Of a stretch of DNA of 64,000 nt, positions 7,005-17,021 are shown in pieces. The stretch is from Archangium lipolyticum (GTDB lineage: Bacteria > Myxococcota > Myxococcia > Myxococcales > Myxococcaceae), in the NCBI RefSeq assembly GCF_024623785.1, contig NZ_JANKBZ010000010.1, positions 248,001 through 312,000 on the forward strand, read 5' to 3'. The stretch's first letter is position 1. Each line of letters opens with the position of its first letter. A program made the translations under genes and the position numbers. A model generated the notes under the pieces. That model saw only the letters and a list, made by a program, of their open reading frames with translations. It was not told the DNA's origin and made no database searches.

Positions 7005-7532
7005 CTACTTTTTGATGATGGCAGGCACCGTGAATCGCCACGCGGGATGTGGTCGTAGGATGGACCCCGGCTTCGCAGCGTTGGCCCTTTCGCCGTTGAG
7101 CTTGAGCAGATACGAGCGCGGGATGTTGAGCGCGTACCCACCTCCCGTCAGGGGCACTGCGCCTTCCGGTGCGGTCCCAACTAGTCCCCGGTTCTGAATG
7201 TCCACGGACAACTCGTGAGCGCGCAAGAAGTCGAATCCAATCAGCACCTCCTCTGCGTCCGGGATACAGATCACATCGAGGGTCGACTTAAACCCCTGCT
7301 CCTCGTACATCGTCCAGGCGACGAGGCACCGGTATACGTCGCGGGCCGTCGGTTCGTACCCTGGACTCGACACGTCGATTGTGCCGCACGGGTCGAGTTC
7401 AAGCTCGTCGACGACCGCCTGCGTAATGCACGTTTGCTGCGCGCCGATGTCAATGACCGCGTTGGCGGTGGTGTACGAGCGGGTCCCGTTGCGAAACGTA
7501 AACTCCTCAACGACCTCCAACCCTTGGCTCAT
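7005..7532 (-). CDS. Retropepsin-like (single-domain aspartic protease fold) protein
   Basis: The start ATG 7532 (MSQGLEVVEEFTFRNG) has the strong ribosome site CAGGAGG; 175 residues. Residues about 20-40 read NAVIDIGAQQTCITQAVVDE, which matches the retropepsin active-site loop 'xxxDTGAxxxxI' with Ile in place of Thr/Ser. Further on, EEVLIGFDFLRAHELSVDI matches the conserved 'LLGxDxLxxxxLxID' strand pair. This is the fold of bacterial clan AA aspartic proteases, active as dimers. The Thr-to-Ile change next to the catalytic Asp may reduce or abolish activity. It is cargo of the tRNA element, with no visible partner gene. Confidence 0.7.
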   Translation of the reverse strand: MSQGLEVVEEFTFRNGTRSYTTANAVIDIGAQQTCITQAVVDELELDPCGTIDVSSPGYEPTARDVYRCLVAWTMYEEQGFKSTLDVICIPDAEEVLIGFDFLRAHELSVDIQNRGLVGTAPEGAVPLTGGGYALNIPRSYLLKLNGERANAAKPGSILRPHPAWRFTVPAIIKK

Positions 7533-7940
7533 TCGATCCTCCTGTAGCGCGGCGTTGCAGCGCTCCAAACCCGGAGATACGCCGGGGCTCGATCCCGTCA
7601 AATTCTCATACACGCCGGTTCGTGCCCTTGTCGTTCTGGCGGACAGAGCAGAACCCCCACAGCCTCCCGCTCGGCTTCCTGCGAGCCGCGCGGCGTGGAG
7701 GGCCCACGGCGGCGCCCTGACGCGCTGAGCGGGCCCAGGCGCGACGAACGGCCACGGGCGAGGGGCAGGGAAGGGCGCGGCGTAGGAGGGTCCACGGAGG
7801 CCCCTGGCGCGGCTGCGGCGCGGGCTCTGGGGAGGACACCCCAGGGGGGCCTTCGAGACCTATGGACCCTCAGCCTTGCGACCGCGCCCCAGTCAATTTC
7901 TCGCGCCGTCAAAATCCTAGTCCCTTTTCGGAGCCCACCC
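7533..7940. other. Intergenic region, no gene recognised
   Basis: About 400 bp upstream of the terminase fragment. All reading frames give low-complexity Arg/Ala/Pro-rich translations without motifs. It may be degraded phage DNA. Confidence 0.4.
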
Positions 7941-8115
7941 ATGCCCACATCTGGACTCACCGCAGGACGCCCGCCCAAGCCCGACGAGTTGAAGCGCCTG
8001 GAGGGCACCGTCCGGAAGGACCGGGACACAACCCCCGGGCGCCCGCTACGGCGCCGCTGGCGGCCCTCCCGCGCCCTCCAGACCTCACGGGGCGGGAGCG
8101 GGCGCTTTGCTTGTC
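7941..8115 (+). pseudogene. Fragment of phage terminase small subunit, frameshifted
   Basis: From ATG 7941 the frame reads MPTSGLTAGRPPKPDELKRL then EGTVRKDRD, the typical N-terminus of P27-type terminase small subunits ('GxPPKPTxLKxLEGNPGK'). Homology then continues in another frame (RAPATAPLAALPRPPDLTGR then ERAL), matching the usual 'PxPPxxLxxxAxxxW' stretch that follows. A frameshift near 8030 therefore separates the two parts, and the rest of the gene is missing. It shows the element descends from a phage or phage satellite. No large terminase, portal or capsid gene is nearby. Confidence 0.55.
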
Positions 8116-9471
8116 ACCCCGTTCCCCCCTTGCTACGGCTGTTCTTGCGGGCACGGCTGGCCGGCCAGCCAGGTTCCCAGGTCTGGCGGCCCGCACCTTC
8201 TCAGCCTGGGGGAACGCCTGGGAGCGTTCATGCCAGCAACGAGAGCGGCACGCGCAACGCGCCTGCCGGTTCACGGGCGCACGGCCGGGCGAGGGGCGGC
8301 GGCTGCATCGCTTTCGCGGCGCTCCTGGTACGCGCAGAACTTCGCCGGACAGCTCCGCTCGCAGGGAGACCGGCGCGCGGCTGAGAAGCACCTCCGCCCC
8401 CGCCTGAGTGCGCTGGCTCTTCCCGAGGTGACAGCGGCCCGCATCGATGAGGCGCTCTCGGCCGCTGCGGACGCGCTCACGCCCAAGTCGCTCAACAACC
8501 TCCAGGGTTTCGCACAGACCATCTTCTCCAAGGCCATCCAGCGCGGGCTTTGGATGGGCGCCAACCCTGCGGATGCCGTGCCCCGGCGCAAGGTGCCCAA
8601 GCGCGTGCCGTTCTACCTCAAGGCCGAGGAGGTGGGGCCGGTGCTCGCCCAAGTGCCCACCGAGTGGCGGTGCCTCTTCGCCACTGCCGTCTATACGGGG
8701 ATGCGGCGGGACGAACTCGTGGCCCTCCAGAAGGTGGACGTGGACCTTGAGCAGGGGGAAATCCTCGTCACGCGGAGTTGGGAGGCGGGCACCACGAAGA
8801 GCGGGCGGGCTCGCGTCGTCCCCATCCACCACGAATTGAGGCCCTATCTCGTCCATGCGATGCGAGAGAGCCCCTCGGGGCTGGTGTTCCCCCGCCCGGA
8901 TGGCTCGATGCACTCCCCGAACGTGGACCTTGCCGCGTTGCTCCGCTCGGCGTTGAACCGGGCCCAGCTTGTCGAGGGGTGGGCCCACAAGTGCCGCCGC
9001 TGCGGGCACGTCGAGCACTCGGCTTCCTCCGAGGTGCGCCGCTGCTCCAAGACGGGCTGTGGCTACACGCTCTGGCCCTCGCCCAAGCCGCGCACCATCC
9101 GCTTCCACGACCTGCGGCACACCACGGCCACACTGCTCCTCAAGGCACGGGTGCCGCTGGCGGTGGTGCAGCGCATCCTCGGGCACTCCTCGCCCACCAT
9201 CACGGCGGGGGTCTACGGACATCTCGACGTTGACGACATGCGCGCGGGCCTGGAGCAGCTCAGTTTCCAGCCAGCCGAGGAACCCCTTGCCGAGGTGCTC
9301 CCGCTGGCGGTGGGCGGCCCGCATGGTGCGCCGGTGGTGCGGAACTCGGCGGGGGCGGCTCAACGCGCAGACGCCTCCTGGGAGATTCCCGAGGCGCTGT
9401 GCGGGGTTAAGGGGAATGGGCCCTCCTGGATTCGAACCAGGGACCAATCGGTTATGAGCCGACAGCTCTGA
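8107..9471 (+). CDS. Tyrosine recombinase / integrase with a zinc-ribbon insertion
   Basis: The protein has up to 454 residues. The SAM-like core-binding domain lies near 73-160 and the catalytic domain near 165-375, with Arg200 (TGMRRDEL), Lys231, H334-x-x-R337 (HDLRH), His360 (GHSSPTI) and nucleophile Tyr370 (VYGHL) all present. Between the beta-sheet and the HxxR box there is a C-x2-C...C-x4-C ribbon (Cys296, 299, 313, 318), an insertion absent from classic phage integrases. The TTG start at 8107 is uncertain, and the first 70 residues look poor, so the N-terminus may begin later. The last residues (WIRTRDQSVMSRQL) are encoded by the antisense of the tRNA att site, so the protein tail changes on excision. 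Confidence 0.88.
   Translation: MLVTPFPPCYGCSCGHGWPASQVPRSGGPHLLSLGERLGAFMPATRAARATRLPVHGRTAGRGAAAASLSRRSWYAQNFAGQLRSQGDRRAAEKHLRPRLSALALPEVTAARIDEALSAAADALTPKSLNNLQGFAQTIFSKAIQRGLWMGANPADAVPRRKVPKRVPFYLKAEEVGPVLAQVPTEWRCLFATAVYTGMRRDELVALQKVDVDLEQGEILVTRSWEAGTTKSGRARVVPIHHELRPYLVHAMRESPSGLVFPRPDGSMHSPNVDLAALLRSALNRAQLVEGWAHKCRRCGHVEHSASSEVRRCSKTGCGYTLWPSPKPRTIRFHDLRHTTATLLLKARVPLAVVQRILGHSSPTITAGVYGHLDVDDMRAGLEQLSFQPAEEPLAEVLPLAVGGPHGAPVVRNSAGAAQRADASWEIPEALCGVKGNGPSWIRTRDQSVMSRQL
9324..9345 (+). repeat. 22-bp repeat shared by both ends of the element, right copy
   Basis: Exact match to 4189-4210 in the same orientation. It lies inside the integrase 3' coding region, about 65 bp from attR. 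See the left copy. Confidence 0.45.
9409..9461. repeat. attR: 3' part of the intact tRNA gene
   Basis: Matches 4010-4062 over 53 bp with one mismatch. On this side the repeat is fused to the 5' part of the tRNA, so the gene remains whole after integration. Confidence 0.85.
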
Positions 9472-9489
9472 CCGCTGAGCTAAGGGCCC
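9417..9489 (-). tRNA. tRNA with anticodon CAT (tRNA-Ile2 type or elongator tRNA-Met)
   Basis: The 73-nt minus-strand gene begins GGGCCCTTAGCTCAGCGGTC. The acceptor GGGCCCT pairs with AGGGCCC, the D-arm is GCTC...GAGC, and the anticodon stem GTCGG/CCGAT encloses CTCATAA (anticodon CAT). The T-arm is CCTGG TTCGAAT CCAGG and the discriminator is A, with no encoded CCA. The acceptor and D-arm sequence resembles the lysidine-modified isoleucine tRNA (ileX class) more than elongator Met tRNA, but sequence alone does not settle it. Its 3' half is the attachment site of the element. Confidence 0.93.
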
Positions 9490-9583
9490 CCATGCCACCC
9501 ATGGACGGCGCCGAGGCGCCGTACCAACCCGGGAAGTATCGCGCACCCCGCTCGCGCGCAAGGGGGGCGCGTGCCCGGCCTGC

Positions 9584-9916
9584 TCAGCGCTTCACTCGCC
9601 AGCGCGTGCCCTCTCCTTCCATGCCCACGCCCTCGGCCTTCAGCCGCCGGGACTGTTCCACGGCTACGCTTGGTGCCAGCGTCCCGTTCGAGCGGATGAC
9701 CCTCCACCAGGGCACGTTCTCCAGCGTCTTCAGCTCCCTCCCCACTCCTCGCGCTGCTCCGGGCCTGCCCGCGTAGAGCGCTACCTGCGCGTAGGAGCGC
9801 ACCTCCCCTCGCGGAATGGCTCGCACCGCCCGGCGCACCGCCTCGGGAAAGGGTGGGGGAGGCTCCGGTTTTCGTTCCTTCCCCGTCCTCGGCGCTGTCT
9901 TCCGCTTCGTCGGCAT
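9584..9916 (-). CDS. Alkyltransferase-like protein (ATL), MGMT family without the active Cys
   Basis: The start ATG 9916 ([10 protein letters not shown]) has the ribosome site GGGAGG; 110 residues. The C-terminal MGMT DNA-binding domain is clear: [20 protein letters not shown], then [20 protein letters not shown]. Where O6-alkylguanine transferases have PCHRV, this protein has PWWRV, so the acceptor Cys is Trp. ATL proteins with Trp at this site bind O6-alkylguanine, flip it out and hand it to nucleotide excision repair rather than removing the alkyl group. The second residue (Trp instead of the usual His) is also unusual. It follows the rpoD terminator and precedes the tRNA, reading the same way. 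Confidence 0.85.
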   Translation of the reverse strand: MPTKRKTAPRTGKERKPEPPPPFPEAVRRAVRAIPRGEVRSYAQVALYAGRPGAARGVGRELKTLENVPWWRVIRSNGTLAPSVAVEQSRRLKAEGVGMEGEGTRWRVKR

Positions 9917-9934
9917 CGGACCTCCCACGGCGTA

Positions 9935-9970
9935 GACCCTCACCCCAGCCCTCTCCCAGAGGGAGAGGGG
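9935..9970 (+). repeat. Palindromic intergenic repeat, copy 2
   Basis: ACCCTCACCCCAGCCCTCTC followed by the GGGAGAGGGG arm; same unit as at 206. It lies just upstream of the alkyltransferase-like gene start. Confidence 0.8.
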
Positions 9971-9980
9971 GCTTACACGG

Positions 9981-10015
9981 AAAAAGCCCCCGATCCTCGG
10001 TGGGAACGGGGGCTT
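9981..10015 (-). terminator. Rho-independent terminator of the rpsU-yqeY-dnaG-rpoD cluster
   Basis: AAGCCCCCG (9984-9992) pairs with CGGGGGCTT (10007-10015). Read on the minus strand, the hairpin ends in TTTTT. It lies about 95 bp after the rpoD stop. Confidence 0.85.
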
Positions 10016-10064
10016 CTTCTTACTTCAGCCGCCCCATGACACGGAGCGACCTCCTGGGACGGGT

Positions 10065-10098
10065 ACCCTCACCCCGACCCTCTCCCGCAGGGAGAGGG
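10065..10098 (+). repeat. Palindromic intergenic repeat, copy 3
   Basis: ACCCTCACCCCGACCCTCTC followed by GCAGGGAGAGGG. It abuts the rpoD stop, so copies 2 and 3 flank the rpoD terminator in the same orientation. Confidence 0.8.
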
Positions 10099-10109
10099 AG
10101 GAGGGGGGC

Positions 10110-12266
<2,157 letters not shown>

Positions 12267-12355
12267 TCGGGTACTTCTCCTTGGAAAAACAGGGACCTGG
12301 CCTGGAGCGAGCCGGCCGATCTATCGCAAAGTGGAGGATTCTTACAAACGCGAAC

Positions 12356-14212
12356 TCAAACCGGTTGCATCGGTGCCTTTGTTCCCGGGGGAGGCGGGCG
12401 GATTTCCTCTTCCACCCTTTTCTTCAATGCGAGCAACTCGATCCGCTGTGCCAGGAGGCGCCGGGTCTCCTCGGACAGGTCATGTGCGCCCACCGTCTGG
12501 CGGGTGGCGCGCTCGATGTAGGACAACTGCTCGCGGATACGGCGGAGGATGAGGTTCCGGCAGACGAGCAGGAACGTATGCTCGAGGGCCGAGCCGCCTT
12601 CCGGCAGCTGGCGCCAGGCGGCCTCCAGGGCCCGTTTGACGGTGTCGTGGGCCTCGAAGAGGGCGTCCTCGACGCCGATGCCGGAGGTGGCCTGGGCGAG
12701 CGCCAGGCGCAGGCCAGGGTGGGCCAGCTCGTCGCAGACGCGGAAGGTATCGCGGGCCACCAGCCGGGGCTCGCGCAGGGCGGCGGCCACGTACATGGCC
12801 TCCAGCGCGTCCGGGGGCTTCACGGGAGGCGGGCGGGGGGCCGTGGGGGCCGCTCCCCGGGCAGGCTGTCCATTGGGCCGGCCCGCCTGGGAGGACGCCT
12901 CCTGGCCGGGCTTGGGAACGGGCTTCACCTGGGGAGGCGCCTTGCCGCGCAGCGTGGCCTCCAGCTCGGCGGCGGGCAGGCCGCACCAGGCGCTCAGCGC
13001 GGTGAAGAAGGCCGAGCGCACCAGCCCCACCGGCAGCTGGGCCGACACGGGCTTGAGCCGCTCCAACGCGGCCATCTTCTCCTCGAAGGAGGCCTCCTTC
13101 CCCTGGGGCAGGACGGTGAGGAAGACGTGGTGGGTGAGGGGACGGGCCTCGGCGAGCAGCCGCTCCAGGCCCGTGGCGCCCTCGCGGCGGATGAAGGTGT
13201 CCGGATCGTCCCCCTGGGGCAGCAGGGCCACCTTGGCGGCCGCTCCCGCGGCGAGCAGGGGGCCGGCCAGGCGCTCCACGGCGGCGAGGCCCGCCTGGTC
13301 TCCGTCCAGCAGCAGGAAGAGCTCCCGGGCCTCGGCACGGCCGAGCACCTTGAGGTGGCCGGGGGTAAGGGCGGTGGAGCACAGCGCCACCGTGTGCTTC
13401 ACCCCCTCCTGGTGCAGCGCGATGCAGTCGAAGTAGCCCTCCACGAGGACGGCGGCCTTGCGGCGGCGGATCTCATCGCGCGCCTGGTCCATGCCGAAGA
13501 GGGTCTCGCTCTTGTTGTAGAGCCGGGACTCGCGGGAGTTGAGGTACTTGGGGCCCTCCTCCGCGTCCACCAGCCGGCCGCCGAAGGCGATGGGACGGCC
13601 CTCCGGGGCGCGGATGGGGATGATGAGGCGGCTGCGGAAGAAGTCGTAGTAGCCGTCGCCCTTCTGACGCTTGGAGATGAGGCCCGCGTTGAGGCCCCAG
13701 TCGATCATCCCCACCTTGGCCAGCCGGTCCGCCAGCGAGGTCCACGCGGCCGGGGCCCAGCCCAGCCCGAAGGCGCGGGCGGTCTCCTCGGAGATGCCGC
13801 GGCTGGCGAGGTACTCGCGGGCGCGGCGGCCCTCCTCCTCCCACAGGAGTGTCCGGAAGTGCTCGGCCGCCTGGTCGGTCACGTCCTTGAGCTGCTGCCG
13901 CTCCCGGGCGCCCGGGTCCTGCGCCGCCTCCAGGTCCACCCCCACCTCGCGGGCCAGGTCCCTCACCGCGTCGATGAAGGTTTTTCCCAGGTAGCGCTGG
14001 ACGAAGGACACGGCGTCGCCACTGGCCCGGCAGCCGTGGCAGAAATAGAAGCGCTTCTCCGGGACGACATAGAAGGAGGGCGTCTTCTCCTGGTGGAACG
14101 GGCAGCGGCCCTTGAACTCGCGGCCGGCCTTCTTCAGCTCGACGTAGCGCGAGACGAGGTTCACCAGGTCCACCCGCTCGAGGACCTCCTGGATCTTGTG
14201 CTCGGGGATCAC
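12356..14212 (-). CDS. dnaG: DNA primase DnaG
   Basis: The start is taken as GTG 14210-14212 (VIPEHKIQEVLERVDLVNLV) because GGAGGGGGTGGCT sits just upstream; an ATG 12 codons earlier (14248) has none. The protein has 618 residues. The CHC2 zinc-binding domain is CPFHQEKTPSF...FCHGC. The TOPRIM core has the conserved Glu in LVEGYFDCIAL and the Asp pair in LFLLLDGDQAG. The C-terminal helicase-interacting region follows a Pro-rich linker (about 440-480). Synthesises replication primers and recruits DnaB. Between yqeY and rpoD in the classic gene order. Confidence 0.97.
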   Translation of the reverse strand: MIPEHKIQEVLERVDLVNLVSRYVELKKAGREFKGRCPFHQEKTPSFYVVPEKRFYFCHGCRASGDAVSFVQRYLGKTFIDAVRDLAREVGVDLEAAQDPGARERQQLKDVTDQAAEHFRTLLWEEEGRRAREYLASRGISEETARAFGLGWAPAAWTSLADRLAKVGMIDWGLNAGLISKRQKGDGYYDFFRSRLIIPIRAPEGRPIAFGGRLVDAEEGPKYLNSRESRLYNKSETLFGMDQARDEIRRRKAAVLVEGYFDCIALHQEGVKHTVALCSTALTPGHLKVLGRAEARELFLLLDGDQAGLAAVERLAGPLLAAGAAAKVALLPQGDDPDTFIRREGATGLERLLAEARPLTHHVFLTVLPQGKEASFEEKMAALERLKPVSAQLPVGLVRSAFFTALSAWCGLPAAELEATLRGKAPPQVKPVPKPGQEASSQAGRPNGQPARGAAPTAPRPPPVKPPDALEAMYVAAALREPRLVARDTFRVCDELAHPGLRLALAQATSGIGVEDALFEAHDTVKRALEAAWRQLPEGGSALEHTFLLVCRNLILRRIREQLSYIERATRQTVGAHDLSEETRRLLAQRIELLALKKRVEEEIRPPPPGTKAPMQPV

Positions 14213-14495
14213 AGCCACCCCCTCCGCCCGGCGAGGCCGGACCGACATGGCCCGCGCGCCAGCTCCAGCGGACGAGTATGGGGCGCACCCCTGACACAGG
14301 GGGCACGGACCCCCGGGGCAGGAGGGCCGATGTAGGTCCGGCTCGGGTCGGGGGTATGCAGAGGGAGGGCCATTTCCGGCGCTTCGAGGGCCGCCCGGAA
14401 CCTGGGCGGGAAGTCAACCGGAATACCCTTAATGGCCGATCAGCGGCCGGGCAAGTTCTCAAGAACCCGCCCGCCGCCATTCGAGGCCGGAAACG

Positions 14496-14957
14496 TCAGG
14501 ACAGCTTGGACAGCTGGTTCTTCACTTCCTCGGAGATGGCGCGGCCCTCGGCCCGGCCCTGGAGCTTGGGCGTGAGGAGCTTCATCACCGCACCCATGTC
14601 CTTGGCGCTCTTGGCGCCCGCCTGGGTGATGGCGGCCTGGACCTCGGCGCGCAGCTCGTCGGCGGACAGCTGCTTGGGCAGGTAGTTCTGGAGGACGGAG
14701 ATCTCCTGCTCCTCCTTCTCGGCCAGCTCGGGGCGGCCGCCCGTCTTGTACTGCTCGACGGAGTCGCGGCGCTGCTTGATGAGGGTGCCGATGACCTGAA
14801 GGATGGCGCCCTCGTCGAGGGGGCCGGAGGCGCCGGGCTCCACTTCCTTGTACTTGATGGCGCTCTTGAGCATCCGCAGGACGCTGGTGTGCAGCTCGTT
14901 CTTCGACCGCATCGCGTCCTTGAGGTCGGCGTCGATGCGCTCTCTCACGGTGGCCAT
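14496..14957 (-). CDS. yqeY: YqeY/GatB-like tRNA amidotransferase-related protein
   Basis: The 153-residue protein begins MATVRERIDADLKDAMRSKN and carries the family signature LRMLKSAIKYKEVE, IKQRRDSVEQYKTGGRPELA, EISVLQNYLPKQLS and the C-terminal MKLLTPKLQGRAEGR, matching GatB_Yqey. These proteins share the tail domain of GatB that docks tRNA, but the biological role of free-standing YqeY is not established. It lies between rpsU and dnaG, a frequent insertion in this cluster in many bacteria. Confidence 0.95.
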   Translation of the reverse strand: MATVRERIDADLKDAMRSKNELHTSVLRMLKSAIKYKEVEPGASGPLDEGAILQVIGTLIKQRRDSVEQYKTGGRPELAEKEEQEISVLQNYLPKQLSADELRAEVQAAITQAGAKSAKDMGAVMKLLTPKLQGRAEGRAISEEVKNQLSKLS

Positions 14958-15044
14958 GACAGGGCTCCAGGAATGTGTGGGAAGGGTGCTACAGGGACGA
15001 GAGCCAGGGCGCGAACTGACGCGGCCCCGGCTCCCGTGGGGCGG

Positions 15045-15239
15045 CTAGTACGTCTTGCGCGCCTTCTTCACCGCGCGCTTCTTGGCCGCGAGAGCCTTCT
15101 TCTTCCGCTTCACGGAAGGCTTCTCGTAGTGCTCGCGCTTACGGATCTCGGAGAGGATACCAGCCTTCTCGGTGGCCTTCTTGAAGCGCTTGAGGGCGCT
15201 CTCGATGGACTCACCATCCTTCACTCGAATGCCGGGCAT
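15045..15239 (-). CDS. rpsU: Ribosomal protein bS21
   Basis: The 64-residue protein begins [20 protein letters not shown] with the Arg/Lys-rich tail [20 protein letters not shown], as in all bS21. The start ATG 15239 is preceded by AAGGAGGTGACAGGC; a GTG 9 bases upstream lies inside that ribosome site and is not used. bS21 is part of the 30S platform and aids initiation. First gene of the rpsU-yqeY-dnaG-rpoD cluster. Confidence 0.97.
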   Translation of the reverse strand: MPGIRVKDGESIESALKRFKKATEKAGILSEIRKREHYEKPSVKRKKKALAAKKRAVKKARKTY

Positions 15240-15359
15240 GCCTGTCACCTCCTTCCGCGTGCGCTAGATGTTGGGGGGCGCCGATATGACGCAGCGGGCG
15301 TGAAAACGCAAGGACACCCGCAGAAAAGGGCTTGCCGGGTAGGCTAAAATAGACCCTCC

Positions 15360-16955
15360 GTGACCCCCGCCCTCTTCCTCGTCCTGTTCTTGTCCGCCGG
15401 TCAGCACGGCGGCCAGGGAGCGATCGGCTGCTGGACATCCTGCCAGAGGCACATCCAGGACTCCGCCCTTCGCACCCAGGTCTGCAAGCTGTGCGTCACC
15501 TCCGGCCGCTCCGATGCCTGGGTGATGGAGCTGGGGCGCAGGCCTGGTCTCCATGCCTCGGCGGCGCTGAAATCGGCCCTCTCCGACCCCGACTGGCGGG
15601 TGCGGTGGGGATCCCTACGGGCCCAGGCGAAGGCCCGCGGCCTCACCGAATCCCGAGTGCTCGCCGACTGGGTCGCCGACGTCCCAGCCAAGGAGGAGGT
15701 GCTCGCCTGTCTCACCGCCGCGCGGGCCGCCGCGGACACGGGCCGCTCCACCGCCTCCTTGCTCAAGGACGCGGGGAGCAGGGGAGGGGCGGCGGCGGCC
15801 CGGGTCTGGTCTCGCCGGGACGCCATCCGGGAGGCCCTGGAGGTAGAGGTGTACGCCGAGAACGCCGCCCTCCGGGGTGAGGCGCTCGCCCACCTCGCCA
15901 CCTTCCTCGGCCAGCCACCCGCCCGGGTGGTGCTCGGGGCCATGGAGGGACGCCCCGAGTCCGCTGACGCCGCCCCCGCTTCCGCGCTCCTCTCCGTGGC
16001 CGACAAGCAGGGCACCTCGGTGGGGCGGATGCTCCTCAAGGAGGCGAAGCCGGCGGACCAGGTCCTCATCAACCGCCTCTTCGCCATCTACTCCCAGCAC
16101 CTGGAGAAGCTGCAGAAGGGGCTCGCCTCCGCCGACATCACGGAGCGGCGCGGTGCCGTGCAGTCGCTGCGGCGCTACGGCCCGCTGGCGCAGCGCGAGC
16201 TGGAGCGCGCCCTGGGCGACACGGAGGTGCTGGTGCGCCGGCAGGCGGCGCGCGGGCTCGCCGAGCTCGAGGGCCTGCCGCTGATGGAGACCGCCGCCCG
16301 CCGGATCCGCGCGGACGGGGCCACGCTGGCCACCCAACGCGCGTGGTTGCAGGTGGCCGCGACCGACAAGGGCTGTGAGCCCTTCCTCCTGGAGGTGGCG
16401 CGCGACACGCGGCTCCCCGCGGAGACCCGGGGCGAGGCGGTGGGCCAGCTCCCCGATTGTGATGGCGGTGGCAAGCGCCGCTTCCAGGTGCTGTCCCCCT
16501 TCCTCCAGGACCCGCAGGCCCTGGTGCGGGCCGGGGCGGTGCGGGCGCTCGCCGTGCCGCACTCTCCCGAGGGAGACAAGGCCCTCGCCGCCGCGCTCGG
16601 GGACTCCGCGCCGGAGGTGGTGGTCGCCGCCCTCGACGTGGTGGGCCAGCAGCGCCAGCTGGGACAGGCGGAGGCCGCGGTGGCGTTGCTCGGCTCCGAG
16701 CACCCCGCCGTGCGCGAGGCCTCCGCCCGGACGCTGGAGTGGATCGGCCGGGCCCAGCACGTGAAACCCCTCGCCCAGACGCTGCATGAGGACAGTGTCC
16801 CCGCGGTGCGCGTGGCCGCCGCGCGGACGCTGGGGGTGCTGGGGGGGCCCTTCGCCGCCTCCGCCCTCAGTCAGGCCCTCGCCAAGGACCCGGACTCCCA
16901 TGTCCAGCACGTGGCGCGGCGGGGACTGGAGCGGCTCGGCTTCAGCCCTCCCTGA
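15360..16955 (+). CDS. HEAT-repeat protein, probably exported
   Basis: The 531-residue protein starts at GTG 15360 without a clear ribosome site. A hydrophobic N-terminus (PALFLVLFLSAGQ) could be a signal peptide. Near the N-terminus are four Cys (CWTSCQ, CKLC). From about residue 230 to the end there are repeated HEAT/PBS-lyase-type helices: RRGAVQSLRRYGPLAQRELE, VRRQAARGLAELEG, VRAGAVRALAVPHSPEGD, VREASARTLEWIGRAQHVKP and VRVAAARTLGVLGG. Such proteins are scaffolds. The partner is unknown. It is divergent from rpsU. Confidence 0.8.
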   Translation: MTPALFLVLFLSAGQHGGQGAIGCWTSCQRHIQDSALRTQVCKLCVTSGRSDAWVMELGRRPGLHASAALKSALSDPDWRVRWGSLRAQAKARGLTESRVLADWVADVPAKEEVLACLTAARAAADTGRSTASLLKDAGSRGGAAAARVWSRRDAIREALEVEVYAENAALRGEALAHLATFLGQPPARVVLGAMEGRPESADAAPASALLSVADKQGTSVGRMLLKEAKPADQVLINRLFAIYSQHLEKLQKGLASADITERRGAVQSLRRYGPLAQRELERALGDTEVLVRRQAARGLAELEGLPLMETAARRIRADGATLATQRAWLQVAATDKGCEPFLLEVARDTRLPAETRGEAVGQLPDCDGGGKRRFQVLSPFLQDPQALVRAGAVRALAVPHSPEGDKALAAALGDSAPEVVVAALDVVGQQRQLGQAEAAVALLGSEHPAVREASARTLEWIGRAQHVKPLAQTLHEDSVPAVRVAAARTLGVLGGPFAASALSQALAKDPDSHVQHVARRGLERLGFSPP

Positions 16956-17021
16956 CGGCCCGCGCGCCCCTTGCGGGCCGTCCAGGTACGTCGCTATGGT
17001 GTGAGGTCTGGAGAGGTGGGA

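Larger units (their letters stand above)
4010..9461. mobile_element. Small integrative element inserted in the 3' end of a tRNA(CAT) gene
   Basis: The two boundaries are direct repeats of 53 bp (4010-4062 and 9409-9461, one mismatch) corresponding to the 3' part of the tRNA at 9417-9489. Between them lie an HTH/excisionase-like gene next to the left end and a tyrosine integrase next to the right end, with six further genes or fragments of lower GC and unusual codon use. This is the standard outcome of site-specific integration into a tRNA, with the incoming copy rebuilding the tRNA 3' end. The element is about 5.4 kb. It carries only a broken terminase gene and no structural phage genes, so it is a satellite-like or decayed prophage remnant with cargo. 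Confidence 0.85.

Noticed and set aside
12281-14335. Long plus-strand open frame opposite dnaG
   Set aside because: Antisense of a well-conserved gene and without motifs.
15301-15360. TAAAAT box at 15345 as promoter of a leaderless HEAT gene
   Set aside because: Spacing to the start would fit a leaderless transcript, but no -35 element lies at the right distance; too weak to list.
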